DNA of 44,498 bases, from NCBI GenBank assembly GCA_964606895.1, contig CAZSHX010000038.1:1-44498 (forward strand). Reading direction: 5' to 3'. The notes under the pieces are model-generated. The model saw only the letters and a list, made by a program, of their open reading frames with translations, had not been told where the DNA came from and searched no databases. A program made the position numbers and the translations under genes. The stretch is from CAZSHX01 sp964606895. Its GTDB lineage: Bacteria; Bacteroidota; Ignavibacteria; Kapaibacteriales; UBA2268. Shown here in pieces: positions 17,264 through 25,914 of the stretch (position 1 is the stretch's first letter; each line of letters begins with the position of its first letter).

Positions 17264-17731
17264 TCAGACTCTGATTTTCTTGCTGATATCTTTGTTGTAG
17301 ATGATTGTAATTGTTTTGACACCAGAAATCTTTTTTGAAGATTCCCTTAGTTTATCAATCATTCTGAAAAGAATATGAGTTTCACTTCTTAAGCTATGCA
17401 GAGAATATTCCTCCTTCACGGCAATGTGCAGTAAAGTAATATTGTCAGCACTTTCGCGGAAAAACACAATCACTCCGATTAATTCATTTGCAGAATCTGT
17501 TTGGTCTAAAACGAATATTGTCTGAACATCCTTTATTTTGCCGACAGTAACTCTAATCATGCCGTTTTGAATATTCAGCTGAGGCAATCCGTATCTTTCG
17601 ATTGATTCCAGGATTCCGGGCATTACCTTGTGTTGATTCTGATTAAAGAACATTAAAGATTTAAGGTCTTCAAGATAAACTTCAGTTAAAAATGAAGAAT
17701 AATGCAGTTTTACTTTATTTTCTTTTGACAT
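17264..17731 (-). CDS. Unrecognised protein, possibly GNAT-like
   Basis: 155 residues with no signal peptide or membrane segment. A central part, 'TIFVLDQTDSANELIGVIVF' followed by 'NITLLHIAVKEEYS', has the strand pattern of the beta-4/beta-5 core of GNAT acetyltransferases (substrate loop, then 'lhiaV...'). The following acetyl-CoA pyrophosphate loop (Q/R-x-x-G-x-G/A) is not convincing. It could be a degenerate GNAT fold or an unrelated protein. It is the first gene of the operon, 4 bases ahead of the AAC(3)-like gene and divergent from the SBBP gene at 17785 with a 53-base gap. The operon promoter must lie within or near that gap. Confidence 0.5.
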   Translation of the reverse strand: MSKENKVKLHYSSFLTEVYLEDLKSLMFFNQNQHKVMPGILESIERYGLPQLNIQNGMIRVTVGKIKDVQTIFVLDQTDSANELIGVIVFFRESADNITLLHIAVKEEYSLHSLRSETHILFRMIDKLRESSKKISGVKTITIIYNKDISKKIRV

Positions 17732-17784
17732 ATTAAAAAAAAGAGTTAATTTTAGTCTGACAATTATGAATTAATGGAAAAATC

Positions 17785-20700
17785 ATGAAATCCAAGATAC
17801 TGTTACTATCATTCATCTTTTTATTTGAGTTCGTATCAAATAATCCTGCGTTTTCAATTCAACCATTTAGTAAAAATACTACTTTTTTCGTTGAGAACAA
17901 AAAGCAAATCCAAGATACTCAAAATGAAATTTTGTTTTATTCAAATTCCGGCTCAAATTTCATTTATTTGCTCAAAGATAGACTTTCATTTGTCTCCAGC
18001 TTATCTGATAATAATGAATTGTCTCAAATCCAAAGTATTCATCAAAAATATGAATCCTTTCATAGTTTCAGGATGGATTTAATGTTTTTGAACTGCAATA
18101 ATGATATTGAAGTTTATCCAAATGAAAAAGCGGATTTTAACTTAAATTTTTATCTTGGTCAAATTCCCGATGGATTGAAGAATATTTCTTCCTTCAAAAA
18201 GATTACTTATAAAAATCTGTATGATAGGATTGATTTGGAAATATTTTTTGAAAAGGAAATATATAAGTATAATTTTATTCTTCACCCGGGTTCAAATATT
18301 AATGATATCAAGCTTGAGTATGTTGGAAATAATACAATAAATCAAATCAATTCTAATATTATCAAAGCTGATAATCCAAAATTTTCAATTCGTGAGACTA
18401 TTGATGATTCTTATTTAATTGACGAAAATGGTAAATCCACCGACAAAATTTCAGTTTTTTATAAAATAACTGATAGCATTATCACTTTCTTGGCATCTGA
18501 TTATGATGGGAATAAAACTCTGATAATAGACCCACAAATTGAATGGATTACTTATTTTGCGGGTTCTTCAGCTGATATAAACCGTTCTGTTAAAACTGAC
18601 TCAAAAAACAATGTCATTGTTAGCGGTTTTACAAAAAGCACAGATTTCCCTGCAACAGTAGGCGTATATCAACAAACGAATCATGGTGGAGTTGATGCGT
18701 TTATTAGCAAATTTTCTCCCTCAGGTAAATTAATCTGGTGCACTTATTACGGAGGGAATGGTGACGATGGATGTCTAGGGCTAGCTATTTCAAAAAATGA
18801 TGATTACTGGATAAGCGGAGATACCCGATCCAGTAATTTACCGCTTACTGCTAATGCATTTCAAAAAAACAATAATGGTGGTACAGCCGATGCTTGGTTG
18901 GCAAAGTTCAATTCTGACGGAAACCTTCAATTTGCTTCTTATTGTGGTGGTGAGGCTTACGACGTATTGTGTATAGCAGATATTGATAAAAACGACAATG
19001 CCTTCTTCTATGGAGATGCTTGTAGTGGTGATTTCCCTGTTACATCGAATGCTTATCAATCTGTAAAACTTGGGAACTACGATGCAGTTTTGGTAAAGGT
19101 TTCCGCAGATGGTGATTTGCTTTACTCATCTTTTTATGGTGGAAGTTTAGATGAATTTGGTTTTGGATTTGCTCTCGATACATCGGGCTTGCCTATTTTA
19201 TCCGGTTTTACTGCGAGTACAGATTTAATTGTAACACCGGATGCATATAAGAAAACTTTACAAGGTCAATCCGACGCATTTCTGATGAAACTTGATAAAA
19301 ATTTTCACCCCATATATTGTTCTTATTTTGGAGGTACTAATTGGGATGAAACGACTAATGTCGCTATTGACAGAAACAACAATATAATACTCAGAGGAAC
19401 AACCAATAGTATCGATTTACCTACTAATAACAAGATTTTCCAAAAGGATTTTGGCGGTATGGTGGATTTTTTTATTGCTAAATTCTCTGGCGATTGTGTT
19501 TTCCAATGGTGTACTTATTATGGTGGTTCCGGTAATGAAAACGTAGTTTGGATTGATTTTCATGGAGGTGGGGTTGCTGTTGATAGTAAAGGAAACATTG
19601 CATTATCCGGTATCACTGAAAGTAACAATTTAATTACGACAACTGATGCCATTTCAAGGACGAAATCCGGTATTTCTGATGCAGTCGTTGCGATTTTTGA
19701 TATTAACGGCAAAGGAACTTATTCAACTTATCTGGGAGGTTCTTCTAATGAGCAGGGTTACTCAATAACTTATGACTCAAATGATACTCTTTATTCTGTA
19801 GGGATTTCCAACTCCCCTAATTTCCCCGTTACTCAGAATGCCTTTCAAACTAAACATTCAGGGGATTGGGATGGGTATATCGTCAAGTTTGGTGCGGTGG
19901 AAAATAAGGATACAATTAAAATTGGTATTACTTCCGAAGGTAAAACAATTCTGTGTTCCGGTGATTCCGTTTTTCTAACAGCCGACGACGGCTTTGTCAA
20001 GTACGAATGGTTCGATGTAAATTTTCCTCAGTCTCCAATTTCAAATCAAAGAAAAGTTGCAATTACCAAATCCGGAACTTATTACGTCAGAGCTGTTACG
20101 GCAAAAGGTGTTGCCGCTGTTTCGGACCCTATAAAAGTTGATATAAACTCAACTTCTAATATTCTTACCGTGGAAGGACTTACAAAGGATGGTTTTCTTG
20201 ACTTCGATTCCACATACTACAATACTATTGTGTGCAGGAAATTGACATTAAGAAATAATTCTCCTCTGGATTATGTGCTGAAGGATGTTTTCACAAAATG
20301 GAATACAAATTTTTCGGTCCCGCAAAGCCAGTTCGATTTGCTCATTCCCGGAAATTCCTCCCGCGAATTGGAGGTTTGTTTTTCACCGGAAAAATTTGGT
20401 AAACTTTTCGATTCGCTCTTTATCCCGGATTTATGCAGTACCCACAGAGTACCTTTAAAAGGTTTTGCCCTACCCGATATTCATTTTGGCATCACATCAT
20501 GCGACTTCCGACTGAGGTTGACTACAGCCAAACTGCCATACAAAAATGATATTACTTCCGGCAAAGCTTTTCCTAATCCGACGACAGGAATTCTAAGCGT
20601 TCCATACGAAAAATTCAGCATTAAAGGAACAAGTTTTGAGCCACAAGTTATCATACAGAATGTTTTTGGTAATTTGAATTTGAAAGTACAAAAAGAAATC

Positions 20701-20829
20701 TTATCTATTGAACTTAATGACGAATATTCAATCGAATACGGCACTTTTCAAATAAACGTTTCGTGCTTGCCTGCCGGAATCTACTTTATGAGGGTAGGGG
20801 ACAAAGTAAGTACTTTTTTGAAGATATAA
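17785..20829 (+). CDS. Large secreted SBBP-repeat beta-propeller protein with T9SS sorting domain
   Basis: 1014 residues. A signal peptide occupies about 1-24. The N-terminal domain (about 25-245) begins 'FFVENKKQIQDTQNEILFYS', a module typically found ahead of SBBP repeats. From about 250 to 710 there are roughly eight repeats of about 50-60 residues with the pattern 'W.tYyGGsg.D', then 'GfT.S.dFP.t..ayQ....G..DafisKf' (SBBP beta-propeller repeats). After this come an Ig-like segment ('ILCSGDSVFLTADDGFVKYEWF'), a choice-of-anchor-D-like segment around 790-900, and a final T9SS type A domain starting 'GKAFPNPTTGILSVP'. It should be exported to the cell surface. No enzyme motif was seen. The 3' intergenic region is shared in structure with that of the gene at 27557-28975. 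Confidence 0.87.
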   Translation: MKSKILLLSFIFLFEFVSNNPAFSIQPFSKNTTFFVENKKQIQDTQNEILFYSNSGSNFIYLLKDRLSFVSSLSDNNELSQIQSIHQKYESFHSFRMDLMFLNCNNDIEVYPNEKADFNLNFYLGQIPDGLKNISSFKKITYKNLYDRIDLEIFFEKEIYKYNFILHPGSNINDIKLEYVGNNTINQINSNIIKADNPKFSIRETIDDSYLIDENGKSTDKISVFYKITDSIITFLASDYDGNKTLIIDPQIEWITYFAGSSADINRSVKTDSKNNVIVSGFTKSTDFPATVGVYQQTNHGGVDAFISKFSPSGKLIWCTYYGGNGDDGCLGLAISKNDDYWISGDTRSSNLPLTANAFQKNNNGGTADAWLAKFNSDGNLQFASYCGGEAYDVLCIADIDKNDNAFFYGDACSGDFPVTSNAYQSVKLGNYDAVLVKVSADGDLLYSSFYGGSLDEFGFGFALDTSGLPILSGFTASTDLIVTPDAYKKTLQGQSDAFLMKLDKNFHPIYCSYFGGTNWDETTNVAIDRNNNIILRGTTNSIDLPTNNKIFQKDFGGMVDFFIAKFSGDCVFQWCTYYGGSGNENVVWIDFHGGGVAVDSKGNIALSGITESNNLITTTDAISRTKSGISDAVVAIFDINGKGTYSTYLGGSSNEQGYSITYDSNDTLYSVGISNSPNFPVTQNAFQTKHSGDWDGYIVKFGAVENKDTIKIGITSEGKTILCSGDSVFLTADDGFVKYEWFDVNFPQSPISNQRKVAITKSGTYYVRAVTAKGVAAVSDPIKVDINSTSNILTVEGLTKDGFLDFDSTYYNTIVCRKLTLRNNSPLDYVLKDVFTKWNTNFSVPQSQFDLLIPGNSSRELEVCFSPEKFGKLFDSLFIPDLCSTHRVPLKGFALPDIHFGITSCDFRLRLTTAKLPYKNDITSGKAFPNPTTGILSVPYEKFSIKGTSFEPQVIIQNVFGNLNLKVQKEILSIELNDEYSIEYGTFQINVSCLPAGIYFMRVGDKVSTFLKI

Positions 20830-21515
20830 TTATTTACTCTTATTTCATAGCAATAAATAAATATTTCTTTCGTTTATTTCTTGTGTATCGTTCTTTGACA
20901 GTTAGTCAACATCTCCCCGATCATTTCCATTCATGGAGAGGGGGTAAGAATTGCATCTTTGCATCTTTTTGCATTCAAAGATGCAAAGACAGAAATCTCG
21001 TTATTTTGAATAATATCAATAGTTTAGCTGAAATCAGTATTGCATTTTTTTTGAAAAGATGCAATGCAATTTGGGAAATGTATGAAAAAATGAATCTTGA
21101 TCATCTTAATACCAAAAATCATAAGAATCCCAGTTCCGAAATCTTTGCTGAATATTCACCAAACTGCATAAATTGCATTCCAACGATGCAAATGATGCAA
21201 TTTCCAAAAATTTGTTATTTTAAATAATATCAATAGATTAGACGATTTACATACCACATCTTCTTAGGTGAAAAATGAAGATTAAATTTAGCCTATTCGA
21301 CTCAAACTCAATCATCTTATATTAAAAAGCAGGTAGTAATGAATTTTCAAAATTAGAATGAACTTCGACATTGAATGAATATTTTATTTCTCATTTATTT
21401 TGTTTCATATCTCTCTTTGTGAAATAAAGTTCTTTATTAACCTGAATTTACTTTGTAATTTTGTAAATTGATTTGATTGAAAATAAATTTTTCTTTATAA
21501 ATGAAAGGTTAGATT
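20830..21515. repeat. Intergenic block with inverted copies of the GATGCAAT repeat family
   Basis: 686 bases without a credible gene. In order it contains a 28-base module at 20848-20875 (listed separately) and a GAGGGGGTAAG motif at 20938. Then come two copies of the dispersed GATGCAAT repeat in reverse orientation, about 20950-21080 and about 21160-21260. Each includes the core AATAATATCAATAG, the complement of the TTGATATTATTTCAAATAA core of the copies at 25.7-27.4 kb. Between them, 21093-21128 shows a 9-base periodicity (AATCTTGAT, CATCTTAAT, ACCAAAAAT, CATAAGAAT). The last 200 bases are plain AT-rich DNA leading into the carboxylase gene, with a promoter-like TAATTTTG at 21456-21463. Confidence 0.75.
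20848..20875 (+). repeat. Inverted-repeat module, copy A
   Basis: A 28-base stretch reading TAGCAATAAATAA...TTTCGTTT, 18 bases after the stop codon of the SBBP gene. The reverse complement of 27480-27507 matches it at 25 of 28 positions by eye. Both copies lie just downstream of a T9SS gene, and both are followed by GAGGGGGTA and then by GATGCAAT repeats. Confidence 0.8.
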
Positions 21516-23060
21516 ATGTCAGTTTTTGGCAGATTCATGGATATTTTTAAAAAAAAGTCCGACGTAGCCGATATTACTGAAGAAGCGGCTCAGAAGAAGC
21601 AGTCTTCGATGGGTAAGATGACAGCAAGACAAAGGATTTTGGCAATTTTGGATGTCGGCAGTTTTCACGAATACGATTTGTTCGTCGAGCATAAAGCTCA
21701 GGATTTTGGAATGGATAAAAAAGTTCTGCCCGGAGATGGAGTTATCACAGGTACAGGAACTATATTCGACCATCCTGTTTGTATTTTTGCCCAGGATTTC
21801 ACTGTTGCCGGTGGTTCGCTTGGTTTGGCTCATGCTCGGAAAATCACTAAAATCATGGACCATTCCATGAAACTTGGAATTCCCTGCATCGGTATTAATG
21901 ACTCCGGTGGAGCAAGGATTCAGGAAGGCGTTAATTCACTTTGCGGCTATGGAGAAATTTTCTATCGGAACAGCAGAGCTTCGGGTGTTGTCCCACAGAT
22001 TTCCGTAATTTTAGGTCCTTGTGCAGGCGGTGCTGTTTACTCTCCCGCACTGACTGACTTCGTTTTTGTGGTTGATAAGATTTCCAAAATGTTTATCACA
22101 GGTCCCGAAGTAATTAAAACTGTACTCGGTGAGGAAATTTCGATGGAAGACCTTGGCGGAGCGAGAGTTCAGGCAGAAATGACAGGAAATGCTCATTTCT
22201 TTGCAGAAAATGAAGCTCAGTGTTTCGAACAAATTAAAAAGCTTGTTACTTTCATACCTTGGAATAATACAAAAAAAGCAGATAAATTTGTACCGAAACA
22301 GCCAAATTCTCTATATCAAATTGCAAATATTATCCCTGATGAACCTACTCAACCTTACGATATTCGCGATATTATTAAATCAATCTGTGATGACTCCGAT
22401 TTTCTTGAAATTCAGGAACTTTGGGCGGCAAATATTGTAATAGGTTTTTGCCGAATCAATGGCGATACTGTCGGAATTGTTGGTAATCAACCTATGGTCC
22501 TCGCAGGTGTACTCGATGTTGACTCATCAGACAAAGCCGCAAGGTTTATCAGATTCTGCGATGCTTTCAATATTCCATTGCTGACTTTTGTGGATTTACC
22601 CGGTTATTTGCCCGGAATTGATCAGGAACATGCCGGAGTTATCCGTCACGGTGCAAAATTGCTTTATTCTTATAGCGAAGCCACAGTTCCCAAAATTACC
22701 GTTATTCTTAGGAAAGCTTATGGCGGTGGATATATAGCAATGTGTTCCAGACATCTTGGTTCCGATTTCGTTTTTGCATGGCCCTCAGCAGAAATTGCGG
22801 TTATGGGACCCGAAGGTGCCGCAAATATAATTTTCAAACAAGAAATATCAAGTTCTCCGAATCCCGACGAAACAAGGAAAGAAAAAGTCAGAGAATATAC
22901 CGAGAAATTTGCAAATCCATATATTGCGGCGGCTAACGGTCATATTGATGCAGTTATAAATCCGCATGAAACAAGAGAATTTGTCGTTCATGCTTTGAGC
23001 ATATCAACCAATAAAACAGATAACATGCCTAAGAAAAAGCATGGTATCCCTCCATTTTAA
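21516..23060 (+). CDS. Acyl-CoA carboxylase carboxyltransferase beta subunit (PccB/MmdA-like)
   Basis: 514 residues, full length for the biotin-dependent carboxyltransferase family. Landmarks are 'MTARQRILAILDVGSFHEYD', an N-terminal oxyanion block with 'INDSGGARIQEGVNSLCGYG' and 'ILGPCAGGAVYSPALTDF', and a C-terminal block with 'FVDLPGYLPGIDQEHAGVIR' and 'RKAYGGGYIAMCS'. The family moves a carboxyl group between carboxybiotin and propionyl-CoA or methylmalonyl-CoA (propionyl-CoA carboxylase or the Na+-pumping methylmalonyl-CoA decarboxylase). A free biotin carrier protein follows 44 bases later, but no biotin carboxylase or decarboxylase membrane subunit is nearby. The enzyme direction therefore cannot be decided. 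A Shine-Dalgarno (AAAGG) precedes the ATG. Confidence 0.92.
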   Translation: MSVFGRFMDIFKKKSDVADITEEAAQKKQSSMGKMTARQRILAILDVGSFHEYDLFVEHKAQDFGMDKKVLPGDGVITGTGTIFDHPVCIFAQDFTVAGGSLGLAHARKITKIMDHSMKLGIPCIGINDSGGARIQEGVNSLCGYGEIFYRNSRASGVVPQISVILGPCAGGAVYSPALTDFVFVVDKISKMFITGPEVIKTVLGEEISMEDLGGARVQAEMTGNAHFFAENEAQCFEQIKKLVTFIPWNNTKKADKFVPKQPNSLYQIANIIPDEPTQPYDIRDIIKSICDDSDFLEIQELWAANIVIGFCRINGDTVGIVGNQPMVLAGVLDVDSSDKAARFIRFCDAFNIPLLTFVDLPGYLPGIDQEHAGVIRHGAKLLYSYSEATVPKITVILRKAYGGGYIAMCSRHLGSDFVFAWPSAEIAVMGPEGAANIIFKQEISSSPNPDETRKEKVREYTEKFANPYIAAANGHIDAVINPHETREFVVHALSISTNKTDNMPKKKHGIPPF

Positions 23061-23104
23061 TTCATTGATTTATATATTTTTTAACTAATTCAAACGGAGA
23101 TAAA

Positions 23105-23422
23105 ATGGAAGAATCACAAAATTTTCAAACTATATTAATTGATGATACTCATTATCAAACAAGCTTTTCGAAAAAGTTCCAAAAAAGGGAAACTTATATT
23201 CCGCCCAATCCTAAACTGATAGTGGCATTTATCCCCGGAACAATCAGGGAAGTATATGTTAAAGCGGGCCAAAGCGTCAAAAAAGGTGAGTTGCTTCTTG
23301 TTTTGGAAGCAATGAAAATGAAGAACAAACTTCTTGCACCCTTTGATGGTTTCATAAAATTGGCAGATGTAAAAACAGGGCAGACCGTTATCAAAAATCA
23401 GGTATTGGTCGAATTTGAGTAA
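23105..23422 (+). CDS. Biotin carboxyl carrier protein (free-standing)
   Basis: 105 residues. The C-terminal 70 are a biotinyl domain with the EAMKM motif at residues 68-72 (Lys71 is biotinylated), preceded by 'IPGTIREVYVKAGQSVKKGE' and followed by 'LLAPFDGFIKLADVKTGQTV'. The N-terminal 35 residues contain 'TSFSKKFQKRETYIPPNPK', a basic linker of unknown use. The gene directly follows the carboxyltransferase and has a good Shine-Dalgarno (CGGAGA), so the two should form parts of one acyl-CoA carboxylase or decarboxylase complex. A terminator follows at 23466. Confidence 0.93.
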   Translation: MEESQNFQTILIDDTHYQTSFSKKFQKRETYIPPNPKLIVAFIPGTIREVYVKAGQSVKKGELLLVLEAMKMKNKLLAPFDGFIKLADVKTGQTVIKNQVLVEFE

Positions 23423-23465
23423 AATTTCCCGAATCCTTCAGTTGTTTTTACTGATTGGAAAATAA

Positions 23466-23498
23466 AAAAAAGGGTTCCTATCGTTGGAACCCTTTTTT
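23466..23498. terminator. Bidirectional rho-independent terminator
   Basis: A 13-bp perfect stem, AAAAAAGGGTTCC at 23466-23478 pairing with GGAACCCTTTTTT at 23486-23498, around a 7-base loop. It lies between the biotin carrier gene (plus) and the convergent ammonium transporter gene (minus) and should serve both. Confidence 0.93.
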
Positions 23499-23518
23499 AT
23501 CAGATTATGAAGGTCAGG

Positions 23519-24733
23519 TTACAAAGCACCTGAATCATAAGCTCTTTCGCCGTGAAGAGCCTCATCCAAACCTAATGTTTCGTCAATATCAGATACTTTC
23601 ACAGGTGTTATGTAATTGATAAGAACAAGCATAATATAAGTGAAAATAAATGCATAAACAGCACCAATTAAAGCAGTTACGGTTTCTTTCATGAAGAACC
23701 AGCCGTTACCCTCAATTAATCCGGATTGATGATTGATACCTTCCATTGCAAAAACACCAAGTAGAATTGTTCCAAGCAAACCGCCAACACCGTGAACCCC
23801 CCATACATCAAGAGCATCGTCCCATCCCATCTTATTTTTGAGACTGACTGCGAAGTAACAAACTATTGATGAGAGAATACCAATTGCAATTGCGGCAGGC
23901 AGAGATACAAATCCTGCGGCAGGAGTGATAGTTGCCAATCCCGCAACAGAACCAGTGAGCAATCCGACGAATTTTGGTTTTTTGGCAATGCTCCATTCCA
24001 AAAACAGCCATGTTACTGCCGCAAATGAGGCGGCAACGTCAGTATTCAAGAATGCTAATGTTGTAACCGAATCAACTGCAAGTTCCGAACCTGCGTTGAA
24101 TCCGTACCACCCAAACCAAAGCAATCCTGTGCCGATTGCAACAAGAGGAATGCTGTTCGGAGGTGATTGCTTATCTTTTCGGGAACCTACATAAAATACC
24201 GAAGCCAAAGCCGCAAATCCTGCTATTGTATGAACTGCCACACCACCTGCAAAATCAACAACGCCCCACTGTGCGAGTAATCCGCCGCCCCAAATCATGT
24301 GGACAAAGGGATAATACACAAAAATCTGCCATAAAACCAGAAAGATAATGTAAGATTTAAAAGTCACGCGATTTACAAATGCACCCGTTATAAGAGCAGG
24401 TGTGATAATCGCAAACATCATCTGGTATGCAATGAAAATGTACTCAGGAAATTTTCCGTGAACTCCGCCAAACATCTGAGTAAAAGGAACTCCCATCAAA
24501 AAGGCTTTGTCGAAATTACCATAAATTCCGCCAACTCCGCCCGAAAAGCAAAGTGAATAGCCGAAAGCTATCCATAAAACAGTTGTCAAACCAAGAGAAG
24601 TGAACGTTTGAATCATGATTCCAAGTATGTTCCGCTTACTTGTCAATCCTCCGTAAAAAAGTGCCAAACCGGGTGTCATAAGCATGACAAGGCTTGATGC
24701 GATAATCATAAAAGTAGTTGTACCGGTATCCAT
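23519..24733 (-). CDS. amt: Ammonium transporter (Amt family)
   Basis: Start placed at ATG 24733, which has TTTGGAGACGAATTG in front of it. The frame stays open 29 codons further upstream, but that part contains this Shine-Dalgarno. The 404-residue protein has about eleven membrane segments. Amt landmarks are 'TPGLALFYGGLTSKRN', 'VDFAGGVAVHTIAGFAALAS' with the first pore His, and 'ALDVWGVHGVGGLLGTILLG' with the second pore His. The family conducts ammonium across the inner membrane. No GlnK/PII gene is adjacent, which is usual in many genomes but not all. An orphan response regulator lies 149 bases upstream on the same strand. Confidence 0.95.
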   Translation of the reverse strand: MDTGTTTFMIIASSLVMLMTPGLALFYGGLTSKRNILGIMIQTFTSLGLTTVLWIAFGYSLCFSGGVGGIYGNFDKAFLMGVPFTQMFGGVHGKFPEYIFIAYQMMFAIITPALITGAFVNRVTFKSYIIFLVLWQIFVYYPFVHMIWGGGLLAQWGVVDFAGGVAVHTIAGFAALASVFYVGSRKDKQSPPNSIPLVAIGTGLLWFGWYGFNAGSELAVDSVTTLAFLNTDVAASFAAVTWLFLEWSIAKKPKFVGLLTGSVAGLATITPAAGFVSLPAAIAIGILSSIVCYFAVSLKNKMGWDDALDVWGVHGVGGLLGTILLGVFAMEGINHQSGLIEGNGWFFMKETVTALIGAVYAFIFTYIMLVLINYITPVKVSDIDETLGLDEALHGERAYDSGAL

Positions 24734-24882
24734 CAATTCGTCTCCAAATATTAATAAAATAACATTATTCCAATTACAAAATTGCAGAATAATTAAGGTA
24801 CAAACCATTAGGGTATTCATGATTTGGATGTAAGCGAATTATGGAATTATCATAAGTACGATACGTAGTATTTTAGGGTCAA

Positions 24883-25539
24883 CTAAATTTTAATGATACT
24901 GTTTTTGATGGCAAATTTTATCAGGTCAATGTTGGTTTTCAACTCCAGCTTGTTCATTATATGATTTTTATGTGATTCGACTGTTCTTTTGCTGATGAAA
25001 AGTTTATCGGCGATGTCTGTGTTGCTCTGTCCTTCGGCAACGTAGCGGATGATTTCTTCTTCCCGTTTGGTTAGTTGCGGAACTTCGGATGAATCGGGCT
25101 CATTGTTGATTTTTTTAAGATAGCTTTTCAGAATAATATTTGTTACTTCATCGGTGAAATATTCTTTATTTTCATAGATTTCCTTGATTGCTGTCAGCAA
25201 TTCATGTTTTGATGTGTTTTTCGGTAAATATCCTTTAGCACCGGCTTTGAGACTGTTGAAAATGAAATCTTCGTTCAAATACATTGAAAGCATAATGATT
25301 CTTATTTCAGGATATTGGATTGTAATGATTTTCACCACTTCAATGCCTGATATGTCGGGAAGAGAAATATCAAGTATCAGAATATCCGGTAAACCGGCTA
25401 CAGAAAATAATGTCACCATTTCTGCATAAGATTCCGCAGAGCCGATTACTTCGATATCGTCTTCGTTCTGCAAAAGCGACCTTAATCCATCACGGACAAT
25501 CCGGTGGTCATCTACCAATATTATTTTGATTTTATTCAT
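24883..25539 (-). CDS. NarL/FixJ-type response regulator, orphan
   Basis: 218 residues. The receiver domain (1-120) has the acidic pair Asp10/Asp11, phosphoacceptor Asp57 in DILILDISLPD, Ser85 and Lys107 in GYLPK, so it should be phosphorylated normally. The C-terminal LuxR-type HTH (about 153-212) begins 'LTKREEEIIRYVAEGQSNTD' and continues 'FISKRTVESHKNHIMNKL'. Family members dimerise and bind DNA as transcription regulators. No histidine kinase gene lies beside it. The amt gene is 149 bases downstream on the same strand, and whether it controls amt is unknown. Intergenic repeats begin about 160 bases upstream. Confidence 0.93.
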   Translation of the reverse strand: MNKIKIILVDDHRIVRDGLRSLLQNEDDIEVIGSAESYAEMVTLFSVAGLPDILILDISLPDISGIEVVKIITIQYPEIRIIMLSMYLNEDFIFNSLKAGAKGYLPKNTSKHELLTAIKEIYENKEYFTDEVTNIILKSYLKKINNEPDSSEVPQLTKREEEIIRYVAEGQSNTDIADKLFISKRTVESHKNHIMNKLELKTNIDLIKFAIKNSIIKI

Positions 25540-25698
25540 TATTCAACCTCTAAATTGGAATTATTGATATAATTTCGGTTCCGTTATTTTATGCAGACTA
25601 CAGTTGCTTTGGACGAATCAAACCGATATCCATTATTAAATTGCAAAATTTCAATAAATTCGGGTGTTGAATAATCGGACAAAATCACAAATTCAGAG

Positions 25699-25845
25699 GA
25701 ATTGCATCTTTTCATTTTTCACTTAAGAAGATGCAGTAAGGAAATCGTTTAAATTATTGTTATTATTTCAAATAACGTATTTTATCCAATTGCATCTTTG
25801 AATGCAAAAAGATGCAAAGATGCAATTTTGGAAAATATTTGAATG
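25699..25845 (+). repeat. GATGCAAT dispersed repeat, copy 1
   Basis: It starts with AATTGCATCTTTTC and an AAGATGCAG partner. The core TTATTATTTCAAATAAC lies at about 25760-25776. It ends in the nested repeat ATTGCATCTTTGAATGCAAA...GATGCAAAGATGCAAT at 25789-25826. Same direction as the copies at 26.5, 26.8 and 27.2 kb, but the most diverged of the four in its first half. It lies between the response regulator and toxin genes. The rest of the 375-base gap (25540-25914) shows nothing recognisable. Confidence 0.75.
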
Positions 25846-25914
25846 ATGGTTAGAGAAAATATATTGCCTGAAAAAAATTTCTTCTGAACTGATTTGAAAT
25901 CAATAATTCAAATT

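Noticed and set aside
20848..20875. Integron attC-like site downstream of a secreted gene
   Set aside because: No R'/L' box pairs with GTT/AAC core sites and no integrase are present. The element is better described as part of the dispersed repeat module.
20763..21227. Open frame of 154 codons overlapping the end of the SBBP gene
   Set aside because: It runs through the repeat elements, has no ribosome site, and translates low-complexity repeat DNA.
23519..24820. Longer ammonium transporter start at 24820 with an N-terminal signal peptide
   Set aside because: A good Shine-Dalgarno (TTTGGAGACG) immediately precedes the internal ATG at 24733, and the extra residues contain this site in translation.
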